From positions 56,964-120,963 of the forward strand of contig JAJOLK010000011.1 of NCBI GenBank assembly GCA_021173225.1: a DNA stretch of 64,000 nucleotides. Direction: 5' to 3'. Origin of the DNA: Phycisphaerales bacterium PN19_bin_20. GTDB taxonomy: Bacteria > Planctomycetota > Phycisphaerae > Phycisphaerales > UBA1924. Position numbers and translations under genes: made by a program. A model generated the notes under the pieces. That model was given only the letters and a program-made list of their open reading frames with translations, had not been told where the DNA came from and searched no databases. Positions 51,280 through 59,707 of the stretch are shown piece by piece (the first letter of the stretch is position 1; each line of letters opens with the position of its first letter).

Positions 51280-51416
51280 CCTTTAACGGGGCGGATCATG
51301 CGGGCCGTGTGGGTGCTTCATTGCGACGCGGACGCGATCCGACCGAATCCTGCAGCCCCCGCGCCGAGGGGTTCTTGAGCCCCACAACACCCCGGTTTCA
51401 CGGGTGAGGACGCACA

Positions 51417-52325
51417 TCACCCACCCTCGGAAATCCCATCTTTGGTGGGCGTCAGCACGGCCATTTCATTCGGATACGGATCGTTGACCCCGCTTTCGGT
51501 CGTGGAGCGGATCGTCGCGACCCAACCGAGCAGGACGCCGTAGATCGCCTTGGAGGCGATGTCCGCGCCGGTGAAGATGTACTGTCGTGCCACGCCGCTG
51601 CCGGCGCTCCACCACACCTGCGGGAGCACGATCGCAACCGCATAGGCGGTCCAGCTCACGAGCAGAAGCGCGAGTATGCCGTTCATGACCTTCTTGGCCT
51701 TCGCCGGAAGTGCGCGGTTGCCGTCTCGAACGGTCCGGATGACGATCGCCAGAATCCAGACATAGAACGCCCAACTGATCGCGTACCAGACCCAGAACGG
51801 TGTCGCCGAGGTGCCCTGGACGATGCCGCCTGTTTCGTAAAATTGTGCGGCCCAGGAAGTCCAGATCATGCCCAAGCCGGCCACAATAAACTGGATCGCC
51901 CGGTTCAACTTGACCTTGGGGGCCAGCGGCAGGACGATCAACATCTGTACCAGAAGAACGGGCACATCGATCGACCAGTTCATGTAGCGGTAGCCGTTGC
52001 TGAACAACTGGCCGTCTTTTCGGGCGTACTCACCGGCTTCGGTGGCCCGAAAGGCGGTGTCCCAATCCAGCGACTGGCGGAACAGGATCAACATGGCTGA
52101 CACCATCACCACGGCGGACAAGATGGTCGACAAGCGGAATCGAGGCTGAATAAATCGGATGGTGGCTAGAAAGTACACAAGGGCGGCCGCGAAAACGGCA
52201 AATCACAGCGTCAGCACATGGCTGATGGCATCCCACTGGATGATGCTGTAGTTGAAAAAATTCTCCATGTTCCCGGCCGCGTCGGCGATGAACGGTCGGT
52301 TGGTGCTGGTCAATGGGAACTGCAT
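51417..52325 (-). pseudogene. Sodium-pump-type (NDQ) microbial rhodopsin, interrupted by one in-frame TGA
   Basis: From ATG 52325 the frame runs 302 codons to the stop at 51417, with a single TGA at codon 41 (52205-52203). Seven hydrophobic helices fit a light-driven retinal protein of the inner membrane. Helix C reads NGYRYMNWSIDVPVLLVQ: N116, D120, Q127, the NDQ motif of light-driven Na+ pumps such as KR2; R113 precedes it. Helix G reads FTGADIASKAIYGVLLGW with D255 and the retinal lysine K259. E164 (QFYET) and R247 (VARQ) also match residues of KR2; as I recall KR2 numbering, every one is shifted by four. Before the stop: ENFFNYSIIQWDAISHVLTL; after it: FAVFAAALVYFLATIRFI, which completes helix A. 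The TGA stands where KR2-like proteins have Gly (GGA to TGA is one change). A restart at GTG 52178 would cut helix A. No carotenoid cleavage gene is in the window. Confidence 0.88.
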
Positions 52326-52594
52326 GAAGTTTCACTTCTTTGAGAAAGATCCCCGCTTTGACGCGGTTTCGCCGCAGGCGTCATTCGCCCCGAAATCTGA
52401 TCGGAGGTTGCTCGGCGTGGCGTTGCGCTCGGGCGGACCGTCCTCCGTAACGGATGGTTCTCAGACAGAAGTTGTAGGCACGCATCTTGAACACTGAGTA
52501 TGAGGTGAAACTAATTTTAAAATCCGTGTCGCTCGATCTGGTGCTCCGATCGAACTAAACAGCCAAGGCAAGTATTAGTCGTGGAACGCCCTCT
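52326..52594. other. Gene-free segment upstream of the rhodopsin
   Basis: About 270 bases, AT-rich near 52500-52530, with no gene. From about 52557 it holds the degraded copy of the small frame at 51.2 kb. Confidence 0.5.
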
Positions 52595-52894
52595 TTGACA
52601 AGGCGGACTTGTCGGTCGGACTCGAGCAAGGCCCCCGCGCCTGACGAAGAGGCGTACCTGGCCGCTGTCACTGCCTTGCTCGCGCGGGCGGAGAATACGC
52701 CGACGTGGCGGGAATCGCCCGCGGGCAAAGACTGGACGATGGACACGATCACCTACTACCCGCCCATCGTCCTCATGCAGATCAAAATGGCACCTAGGTC
52801 CGTGATCAACCTGCACGACCACCGGCATTACAACGGCGTACTGCTCGCAACACAAGGCGCGAGATTACGGAAACAGACAGGTAAGGGCACCTAG
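52595..52894 (+). pseudogene. Fragment of a cupin-domain protein
   Basis: The plus-strand frame contains DEEAYLAAVTALLARAENTP, KDWTMDTITYYPPIVLMQ and MAPRSVINLHDHRHYNGVLL: the last is a cupin-type metal-binding block (HDHxxxxGVLL). It ends after some 20 further residues with a stop, so the second cupin motif is lost, and its 5' end merges into the degraded repeat. It is best read as a truncated remnant. Confidence 0.6.
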
Positions 52895-52936
52895 CACAAG
52901 CAGTACCTTCGCACATGTGAAGTTGCAGGCAAGCTG

Positions 52937-53998
52937 CTAGCGTGCATTTGTCACCTCCGGCCCGAAGTCGATGCCCTTGAGCCCGCCGCGAGTCCAGCGG
53001 TACCGGCCGAGGAATATTTCTCTTTGGGCACCGGTCGAGGTGGGCGGCTCGAACTGGAACGGTTCATAAACGATCGCTGTCGGTCCGAATTGAGGAGCGT
53101 TGGACACCCAGCCCAAATTGCTGTCGATGGTCTTTCGCTCCACGACCGAGCTATCAAAGTGAAGCACAGGCTGCGATGCGTCGGGGTGAGCAAAGAACAA
53201 CTGCCGTCTCGCGTGCCGCTGGTGGGTGTCGTGCAGTTGCACCTTCAGCGAGGGGAATATCACCTCATCGAGCCGCGCCGGACCGAAGCGGGTGCGGCTA
53301 TTGATGCCGTAGAAATAGTGCGAAAACGGAGACTGCGATACCCGGTTTCCCGGCGTGCTGCGGTCGTACGTCGCCGGGGGCGTCTCATAGCTGCTGCTGT
53401 ACGGTTTGGCCCGCATGACATTGCCAGCTGGCCCGGTGAATAATGGCTGTCTGACACCGAATGCCCCGGCGTTGAAGGCCGCGATGTCTCCCTGCCACAG
53501 TTGCAGGTTTCGATCCTCCGGACACGCGGCAATCGGTACCGGCAGCGGCACCGACATGTAGTCCAGCAGCACCAGATGGCTGTAGTCAATCGCAGGAATC
53601 CACGAATTTAAAGGGAAGTTTGGTTCCGCCGGAGACCGCCGCCGGATAGTGTCCGTCGCTTGAGCCGCTTGTGCAGCGGCCGCCGATGCCCCGGCCGGTA
53701 TCACCAGGTCGGGAAACGCCGAAGGCGTCCGTCCCGGCGTCCAAGAGTACATGTAGCTCAGACCTTTATAGTCCACGGCGTAGCTTGCCGCGGAAACAGC
53801 CATCTGTCGCAAGTTTGACATGCACACGACCGTCTTGGCGGCCCGTCTCGCGCCGGCCAGCGCGGGCAGCAGCAACGTCAGCAGCACTGCGATAATCACC
53901 AGCACTACCAGCAGTTCGATAAGCGTGAAGCCCGTGCCCGTGCGCGCGCTGCGCTGAGTGTGCGTGGTTACATACGCCGCGGGATAAAAATTGCGCAT
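52937..53998 (-). CDS. Prepilin-type N-terminal methylation domain protein (pseudopilin)
   Basis: A 353-residue protein. Residues 24-48 are the class III signal GFTLIELLVVLVIIAVLLTL, cleaved before Phe by the prepilin peptidase; the helix continues LLPALAGARRAAKTV. The remainder is a large globular domain with CMSNLRQMAVSAASYAVDYK, which is typical of the abundant planctomycete pseudopilin-like family, then CPEDRNLQLWQGD and HDTHQRHARRQLFFAHPD. It is likely exported and exposed; the function is unknown. A TACGCT (54007-54002, minus) lies four bases before the ATG. The 3' end of a second copy of this gene lies at 51.0 kb. Confidence 0.82.
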   Translation of the reverse strand: MRNFYPAAYVTTHTQRSARTGTGFTLIELLVVLVIIAVLLTLLLPALAGARRAAKTVVCMSNLRQMAVSAASYAVDYKGLSYMYSWTPGRTPSAFPDLVIPAGASAAAAQAAQATDTIRRRSPAEPNFPLNSWIPAIDYSHLVLLDYMSVPLPVPIAACPEDRNLQLWQGDIAAFNAGAFGVRQPLFTGPAGNVMRAKPYSSSYETPPATYDRSTPGNRVSQSPFSHYFYGINSRTRFGPARLDEVIFPSLKVQLHDTHQRHARRQLFFAHPDASQPVLHFDSSVVERKTIDSNLGWVSNAPQFGPTAIVYEPFQFEPPTSTGAQREIFLGRYRWTRGGLKGIDFGPEVTNAR

Positions 53999-54061
53999 GC
54001 GGAGCGTATGCACCAGCCGTGCGCTCCAATATCCCGCGGCTTGCCACCTTCGCGGCCTTCG

Positions 54062-54202
54062 ATGCGAGCGGGCGCGAACGTGAAGAAAGCCATGGAGCCG
54101 GCCCGGCACTCCGATCCCAAGCTGACCTTGAAGACCTACGCCCGGGTCGTGATGCGCGATCTGACGCGCGGTCAACGCCACAACTCCCCGACCGTCGTCG
54201 GA
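54062..54202 (+). pseudogene. C-terminal remnant of a tyrosine recombinase (integrase)
   Basis: The plus-strand frame shows RAGANVKKAMEPARHSDPKL and TLKTYARVVMRDL, which is the end of a phage-type integrase: the catalytic histidine region (ARHSDPKLT) and the nucleophile tyrosine (KTY). The earlier catalytic Arg-Lys-His-x-x-Arg parts are absent, and the neighbouring sequence is out of frame. It lies 65 bases from the 3' end of tRNA-Lys, the usual place for the integrase of an element that used that tRNA as target. Confidence 0.7.
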
Positions 54203-54266
54203 AGCGGTAAACCCTTGCGGAAACCGGAGTTGGTGAGCCGCTGCGCGGCGTGGCTCCAAGAGAGAA

Positions 54267-54339
<73 letters not shown>

Positions 54340-54674
54340 GCGTAGTCCCGGGCGGCCGGGAGGACTCAGCCAAGATTATAGACCTCTGCCGCCAGCGGTC
54401 CAGCGCCGAGCGTTCAGTCGCACCGGTCCTGCCCGCGGCGTGCCAGCGCTTAGCGCCAATCATCGTGCCCTCCTTGACCACCTGCAGCTCTCTCTCGGCC
54501 CCACCCCATAAAGACCCCGTCCCACTTCACGCCCGCCTTCTCTCGACCGCACCCTTGGTTGGCAAGCCCTCGCTCAGGCCCAATCTGGATCGGCCCCGCC
54601 GGGGCGGCTAGACTTGTGGTCCCGTCCGGCGCGGCTTGCGCTCCGGAGGCCCAGATTAAAGGACACCTGATCAC
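54340..54674 (+). promoter_or_regulatory. Upstream region of the rpmF-fab cluster
   Basis: 335 bases without a gene. A possible promoter is CTGGAT (54585-54590), 18 bases, TAGACT (54609-54614). AAAGGA (54658-54663) is a loosely spaced Shine-Dalgarno before rpmF. Confidence 0.4.
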
Positions 54675-54908
54675 ATGAACCCTCCACAGAGAGTCAGCTA
54701 TGGCCGGTCCCGTCGTCGTCGTGCACACGACGCACTCGACATTATCACCCCAGGGGTTGACCCCGTCTCGGGCCAACCCAAGTTGCACCACCGCGTCGGC
54801 GCCGAGACCGGCTACGTCCGCCCGGGCCTGACCATTACCGTCCCCAAGCTGGGCATCGGCGTCGCCAAAAAGGCCCGCCGAAACGCCGGCGGCAGCGACC
54901 AGGCCTAA
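54675..54908 (+). CDS. rpmF: 50S ribosomal protein L32
   Basis: A 77-residue protein. The centre SYGRSRRRRAHDAL and PVSGQPKLHHRVGAETGY align with the L32 core (SKxxxRRxHxAL, then xSGExxLxHHxxxxxGY). Zinc cysteines are absent, as in the E. coli protein. The tail is about 20 residues longer than usual. Position confirms the call: rpmF precedes plsX and the fab genes in many bacteria, linking ribosome and membrane-lipid synthesis. A gap of 244 bases before plsX holds no gene. Confidence 0.82.
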   Translation: MNPPQRVSYGRSRRRRAHDALDIITPGVDPVSGQPKLHHRVGAETGYVRPGLTITVPKLGIGVAKKARRNAGGSDQA

Positions 54909-55152
54909 TACAACCACTTCCCGCCAGCGCCACGCCAAGCACTCGGCTCGCGCGGGGCCAACGCTCCGCACGCGGCCAGCGCAAGGTCGTGCTGCTGGAG
55001 CATGTTGCCTGGGCGTAATGTGGAGGCGTGCTGCAAGGCCTCGCCGAGCGGGAGCAGCGCCCCGCGACGCTGCGTAGAGATATCGACGGACACCTACAGC
55101 CTGACCGCCGGCCAACCGCCGACGTGCACGCCGGTAAGTAAAGGTTGACCAC

Positions 55153-56199
55153 ATGCGGATTGGTGTAGACGTCATGGGCGGCGACCACTCGCCCGACGCA
55201 GTCCTCAAGGGCTGCCTGCTCGCCCTCGAGCACATGCCCACCGAAGATCGCCTGCTGCTGATCGGGCCCGAACGCCTCATCCGCCAGTATCTGCACGACT
55301 ACAACGTCAGCGACCCGCGCATAGAAATCCTTAACTGCCACGAAGTCATCGGCATGGACGAGCACCCCGTCGAGGCCGTCCGCGGCAAGAAGGACTCGTC
55401 CATCGTCCACATGGCCCGCGTCGGCAGCCGCAAGGCCCAAGAGCTCTACGGCTTCCGCTGTGACGCCGTCCTCTCCGCCGGTAACACCGGCGCGTGCGTC
55501 AGCGCCGCCACCATGCACATGCGCCGGCTTGACCACGTCCATCGCCCCGGCATCGCCGTCACGCTCCCAACCTTCCACGGGCCCGTGGTGCTCAGTGACG
55601 CGGGGGCCAACCCCGAGCCGCGCCCCAACCACCTCTGGCAGTACGGGCTCATGGCCGAGGTCGTCGCGCGCGTCGTCCATGGCAAGCCCACCCCACGCGT
55701 CGCCGTCATGAACATCGGGACCGAAGAGGGCAAGGGCACCAACCTCATCCGCGAGACCTACGAGCTGCTCAAGCGCACCCCCAACATCAACTTCGTCGGC
55801 TACATCGAGGGGCGTGAGCTCTTCGCCAACTTCGCCGACGTGGTCGTTACAGACGGGCTCGTCGGCAACGTCGTGCTCAAAACCAGCGAGGGGCTCGCCA
55901 AGGCGATATTCGCCGGCCTCGGACAAGAGATCATCGCCAAAGACCCCGAGCTGCTCTTCCGCCTTGAGCCCATCCTCAAGGACATGTTCAAGAAGAACGA
56001 CTACCACGAGCACGGCGGCGCACCGCTGCTGGGCGTCAACGGCATCTGCATGATCGCCCACGGCTCAAGCGAGGCCCGCAGCATCCGCTCGGCCATCCGC
56101 CAGTGCCAGCTCTACGTCCGCTCGGGCCTCAACGCCGCCATCGAGCAGCGCCTCGCTGAGGTTCAGGCCCTCGCCGCCGTCCCCGCTGAGGCCGTCTAA
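55153..56199 (+). CDS. plsX: Phosphate acyltransferase PlsX
   Basis: A 348-residue enzyme that turns acyl-ACP into acyl-phosphate, the first step of phospholipid synthesis, at the cytoplasmic membrane surface. Canonical blocks are present: MRIGVDVMGGDHSPDAVLKG at the start, AVLSAGNTGACVSAA, VVLSDAGANPEPRP, VAVMNIGTEEGKGT, NFVGYIEGREL and DGLVGNVVLKTSEGLA. Length is normal (330-350). It is the second gene of the rpmF-plsX-fabH-fabD-fabG cluster; the gaps of 244 and 202 bases on either side suggest additional internal promoters. Confidence 0.96.
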   Translation: MRIGVDVMGGDHSPDAVLKGCLLALEHMPTEDRLLLIGPERLIRQYLHDYNVSDPRIEILNCHEVIGMDEHPVEAVRGKKDSSIVHMARVGSRKAQELYGFRCDAVLSAGNTGACVSAATMHMRRLDHVHRPGIAVTLPTFHGPVVLSDAGANPEPRPNHLWQYGLMAEVVARVVHGKPTPRVAVMNIGTEEGKGTNLIRETYELLKRTPNINFVGYIEGRELFANFADVVVTDGLVGNVVLKTSEGLAKAIFAGLGQEIIAKDPELLFRLEPILKDMFKKNDYHEHGGAPLLGVNGICMIAHGSSEARSIRSAIRQCQLYVRSGLNAAIEQRLAEVQALAAVPAEAV

Positions 56200-56401
56200 C
56201 CGCGCACCAACAAGTGATCGGTCCACGTGCCGCGCCCGTGGTCCGCCCGTGGTCCCAACTTTGCCCGCTGTGCAACCGCCTCGCTCTCACCTCGCTTCAC
56301 ACTCTGCTCGCGCCCACGGCAACCCGCGCCCCGCTCTGGTATCATGCCCGGTTCCGCGGGTGTGGCCTTGTGCACACCCGTACGCACGCACCGAGCCGAG
56401 C

Positions 56402-57463
56402 ATGAGCGAACCTACAGGCAGCACCCCAGCCCGGTCCCCCGCGCCCCTCCGCCTTGCCCGCCCGCCGGTGCAAGACCTCGGGGTCCGTGTGCTCGGCTCG
56501 GGCTCCGCCGTCCCCTCGCGCGTGGTCACCAACGCCCAGATAGCCACAATCTGCGATACCAACGACGAGTGGATCCACCAGCGCACCGGCATCCGTGAGC
56601 GCCGCATCTGCGACCCTGCCAAAGGCGAGGGCAACGTCCAGCTCTGCACCGACGCCCTCCGACGCGCCATTGAAAACGCCGCCATCACCCCCGATCAGCT
56701 CGACTTGATCATCTGCGGGACCATCACCCAGGACATGCGCTGCCCGTCCACGGCCTGTGTCGTCGCCGGTGCACTCGGCGCCGGGCACGCCGCCGCGTGG
56801 GACCTCGGCGCCGCCTGCTGCGGGTTCGTCTACCCGATGAACATCGCCCACGACCTGATCCGCATCGGCACGTACCGCACCATCGGCGTCATCGGGGCCG
56901 ACTGCATCAGCGCCATCACCGACTACAGCAACCGCAGCGTCGGCATCCTCTTTGGCGACGCCGCCGGCGCCGCCATCCTCGGCGCCACAGACGACCGGAC
57001 CAAGGGCGTGCTCGCGCAGGTCAACAAGGCCGACGGCTCCGGCTGGCACGACCTTTACGTACCCGCATGGGAGTCGCAAATCGCCCCGGGCTCGGACCGC
57101 ACAAACCACCGCCTCGGCTGCCTGTTCATGAACGGACGCGAGGTCTTTAAGTTCGCCGTCGGCACCTTCCAAGAGCTCATCGCCGAGACGCTCACCAAGG
57201 GCGGCGTCACCGTCGCTGACGTTGACATGTTCGTCTGCCACCAGTCGAACGCCCGGATCATTGAGGCCGCCGTCGAACGCTTCGGCATCCCGCCCGGAAA
57301 GGTCTACGTCAACATCGACCGCTACGGCAACACCTCGGGCGGCAGCGTCCCGCTGGCCTTTGACGAACTGCGCAAGGCCGGCCGCATTCAAGAGGGCATG
57401 GTCGTCATGTTCGTCGCCTTCGGCGCTGGCCTCACGTGGTCCAGCAGCCTCTGGCAGATGTGA
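56402..57463 (+). CDS. fabH: Beta-ketoacyl-ACP synthase III
   Basis: A 353-residue enzyme that starts fatty-acid synthesis by condensing acetyl-CoA with malonyl-ACP. The triad is complete: C139 in WDLGAACCGF, His in FVCHQSNARI and Asn in NIDRYGNTSGGS. A polar leader of about 25 residues precedes the domain (LGVRVLGSGSAVPSRVVTN). TATCAT at 56340-56345 could be the -10 of a local promoter about 55 bases upstream. An in-frame ATG 51 codons upstream exists but would lie before this promoter and gives no family similarity. It is followed by fabD 53 bases later. Confidence 0.95.
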   Translation: MSEPTGSTPARSPAPLRLARPPVQDLGVRVLGSGSAVPSRVVTNAQIATICDTNDEWIHQRTGIRERRICDPAKGEGNVQLCTDALRRAIENAAITPDQLDLIICGTITQDMRCPSTACVVAGALGAGHAAAWDLGAACCGFVYPMNIAHDLIRIGTYRTIGVIGADCISAITDYSNRSVGILFGDAAGAAILGATDDRTKGVLAQVNKADGSGWHDLYVPAWESQIAPGSDRTNHRLGCLFMNGREVFKFAVGTFQELIAETLTKGGVTVADVDMFVCHQSNARIIEAAVERFGIPPGKVYVNIDRYGNTSGGSVPLAFDELRKAGRIQEGMVVMFVAFGAGLTWSSSLWQM

Positions 57464-57516
57464 ACGCCAATCCTCGGCAAACACTCACCCCCGCGCACCC
57501 GCTAAACTCGCCCCTT

Positions 57517-58518
57517 ATGGCAAAAGTCATTCTTTGTCCCGGGCAAGGCGCGCAGGCCGTCGGCATGGGCAACGGCTGGGCCGACGCCTCGCCCGCCGCC
57601 CGCGCGATCTTCGCCCGCGCCGACTCGCTGCTCGCTGGCCGCATGCCCAACGCCGCGTCCATAAGTGAGCTCTGCTTCAACGGCCCTGCAGACGCGCTTA
57701 ACCGCACCGACGTCAGCCAGCCCGCCATCTACACCACCTCGGTGGCCTGCTGGCACGCCCTGCTCGAGAAGTGGGGGGCCACCACCGCCCTCGAAGCCGG
57801 CGTCGTCGCTACCGCCGGGCTCAGCCTCGGTGAGTACACCGCGCTCCACCTCGCAGGCGTCTTCACCTTTGAGCACGGCCTCGAGCTCGTCGCCCTCCGC
57901 GGCCGCGCCATGCAAGACGCCGCCCAGAGCGTCCCCTCAGGCATGATCGCCCTGATCGGCGCCGACGAAGCCGCCGCCCGCGCAGTCTGCGAGAAGACCC
58001 TCGCGTCACTGGCCGATCTCGACGCGGTGCTGGTCCCCGCCAACTTCAACGCCCCGGGCCAGATCGTCCTCTCGGGCAGCAAAGACGCCGTCGCCCGCGC
58101 CGAATCCGTCGCCACCGAGCAGGGCCTGCGGGCGACCCTGCTGCAGGTCGCCGGTGCGTTCCACTCACCCATCATGGCCCCCGCGCGCGAGCGCCTGCTG
58201 GCGGCCCTCAACGCCACGCCCATGCACGCCCCTGCCTGCACAGTCGTGAGCAACGTCACCGCCCGCCCGCACGCGGTTGCCGCTAGTGGCGAGCCGCTCG
58301 AGGGCGAGGCGCTTCTCGCATCGATCCGCGCCCGCCTGGGCGAGCAGCTTACCAGCCCCGTCCGCTGGGCCGAGTCGTGCGCGTGGCTCATCAGCGCCGC
58401 CCCAAGGGCCTACGCTGGGTCAGACTTGCTCGAACTGGCCCCCGGGCGAACCCTCGCAGGCCTCATGCGTCGAATCGACAAGGGCGCAAAGGTAACCAGC
58501 CATGATGAACCGGCTTGA
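57517..58518 (+). CDS. fabD: Malonyl-CoA:ACP transacylase
   Basis: A 333-residue enzyme that loads malonyl groups onto acyl carrier protein. ILCPGQGAQAVGMG is the first block, TAGLSLGEYTALHLAG holds the catalytic serine in GLSLG, and VAGAFHSPIMAP the catalytic His. The C-terminal LLELAPGRTLAGLMRRI is regular. ATG 57517 is eight bases after TAAACT (57503-57508) and gives the expected N-terminus, so a leaderless mRNA is possible although fabH is close upstream. The next gene, a lipoprotein, overlaps its last 17 bases. Confidence 0.94.
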   Translation: MAKVILCPGQGAQAVGMGNGWADASPAARAIFARADSLLAGRMPNAASISELCFNGPADALNRTDVSQPAIYTTSVACWHALLEKWGATTALEAGVVATAGLSLGEYTALHLAGVFTFEHGLELVALRGRAMQDAAQSVPSGMIALIGADEAAARAVCEKTLASLADLDAVLVPANFNAPGQIVLSGSKDAVARAESVATEQGLRATLLQVAGAFHSPIMAPARERLLAALNATPMHAPACTVVSNVTARPHAVAASGEPLEGEALLASIRARLGEQLTSPVRWAESCAWLISAAPRAYAGSDLLELAPGRTLAGLMRRIDKGAKVTSHDEPA

Positions 58519-59578
58519 AGCTCACCACCCGCCGACCACCGGGCACCGCAACCGTGCACATGCCCGCACGCTCGCACGCTACCTCGCGCTCGCAGTCATC
58601 GCCGGGCTCGCGATGACCGTCGCCGCCTGCAAAGAAAAAGCTCCACCGCCGCCCCCCCCGCCACCGCCGCCGGCCCCTGTGCCCGTCAGCTTTGACACCA
58701 TCAAGGCCGAGCTCAAGGTCGACCCCCGCGTCTCGCAAAAGGACGGGCTCGAGATCACCGACCGCTCGTTCGCCGAGGCCTGCCTCAAGCTCGCCGACGC
58801 CTTCGCCCGCGGCGACGACGCCAAGGCCAGCGGCCTGCTCAATGACCGCGCAAAGCGCGTCCTCAGCGAACTGGTCAACTCAGGCCAGTGGGCCGAGCAG
58901 ACCAAGGCCGTCGAGGCCGTCCGCATCGTCTTCGCCGCCGTCCCCGGCGAGCTGAGCGACATGGAACGCGACCGCGCCATCCAGCAGATGACCCAGCAGA
59001 TCGACGGCGAGGTCAAACGCTTCTACGAAAGGATGCTCTTCCGCGGCGCCAGCGCCGAAGAGGCCCAGCGCTACACCGATTCTTTCAAGGCCACGCTGGA
59101 GCGTCAGCTCGCCGACATCAAAGCCGGCCGCGGCTCGGGCCTGGGCCTCTCCAGCATTGAAGAACTCATCCTCCAGAGCCAGCGCAGCGACGCCATCACC
59201 GCCGACACCAAGGCCCTTGTCGCCGCCGGTGACAGGCCCGACATGGTCATGCTCATGTCCGTACAGACCCCCGCGGGCTCGGACCTCTTGGGCTGGACGG
59301 CCCGCCGCTCGGGCGACAACTGGATCTTTGCCAACGCCTCCACCGTCCCCTTCCAGCGCTCACGCGCCACCGACTGGGACCCCATCGGGATGTTCGGTTT
59401 CTCGCTCAACACCGGCAAAGAGCTGCCGCCCGAGAAGGCCAAAGTCGAAGGCGCTGGCGTCGCCGGCGGCACCGGCTCAGGCCCCAAGCCACCCGGTGGC
59501 CCAGGTGCCACACCCGGCCCCGCGCCCGGCAGCCCAGGCGGCCCACCCTCGACCATGCCACCGGTTTCGCCACGCTAA
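58502..59578 (+). CDS. Lipoprotein of unknown function inserted in the fab cluster
   Basis: A 358-residue protein. A basic N-terminus and hydrophobic segment (LARYLALAVIAGLAMTVAAC) end in a lipobox VAAC at Cys43, followed by a run of about ten prolines. Residues 62-280 are a helical domain (FAEACLKLADAFARGDDAKA, AEEAQRYTDSFKATLERQLA) and then a beta part with SGDNWIFANASTVPFQR. The last 60 residues are Gly/Pro-rich low complexity. I do not recognise the domain. Its start overlaps fabD by 17 bases and fabG follows 129 bases on, so it is embedded in the fatty-acid operon; such a lipoprotein is not part of the usual fab cluster. Confidence 0.8.
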   Translation: MMNRLEAHHPPTTGHRNRAHARTLARYLALAVIAGLAMTVAACKEKAPPPPPPPPPPAPVPVSFDTIKAELKVDPRVSQKDGLEITDRSFAEACLKLADAFARGDDAKASGLLNDRAKRVLSELVNSGQWAEQTKAVEAVRIVFAAVPGELSDMERDRAIQQMTQQIDGEVKRFYERMLFRGASAEEAQRYTDSFKATLERQLADIKAGRGSGLGLSSIEELILQSQRSDAITADTKALVAAGDRPDMVMLMSVQTPAGSDLLGWTARRSGDNWIFANASTVPFQRSRATDWDPIGMFGFSLNTGKELPPEKAKVEGAGVAGGTGSGPKPPGGPGATPGPAPGSPGGPPSTMPPVSPR

Positions 59579-59707
59579 ACATCAGCCGCCCACAGCTCTA
59601 CCAGCTTACTCCTCTGCCCCGCAAGCGCTCGCTTGCCGACGCACGCCGCCCCGATTCTCACGGGGCCTGGCCCCTTTGACCAACCGCGCAAACCACGGAG
59701 CGCCGCC

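Larger units (their letters stand above)
50727..54266. mobile_element. Decayed insertion (genomic-island remnant) beside tRNA-Lys
   Basis: This stretch differs from the rest of the window: GC is visibly lower (AT-rich patch near 52500-52530), coding density is poor, and it holds only fragments plus two longer frames. Contents from left to right: non-coding sequence, a pseudopilin 3' fragment, a small frame, a rhodopsin gene interrupted by one stop, a cupin fragment, a complete pseudopilin gene and the C-terminal part of a tyrosine recombinase that lies next to the 3' end of tRNA-Lys. Integrase beside a tRNA 3' end is the classical layout of an integrated element. No second copy of the tRNA 3' end could be found at the left side, so the left border is only set by the end of the LpxH-like gene. 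Confidence 0.65.

Noticed and set aside
52030..52335. A 101-codon minus-strand frame over the 5' end of the rhodopsin
   Set aside because: It lies in another frame than the rhodopsin; the rhodopsin frame itself continues to ATG 52325 with convincing helix A sequence on both sides of the TGA.
54675..54908. Loss of zinc cysteines in L32 as a novelty
   Set aside because: Cys-less L32 is known, for example in E. coli.
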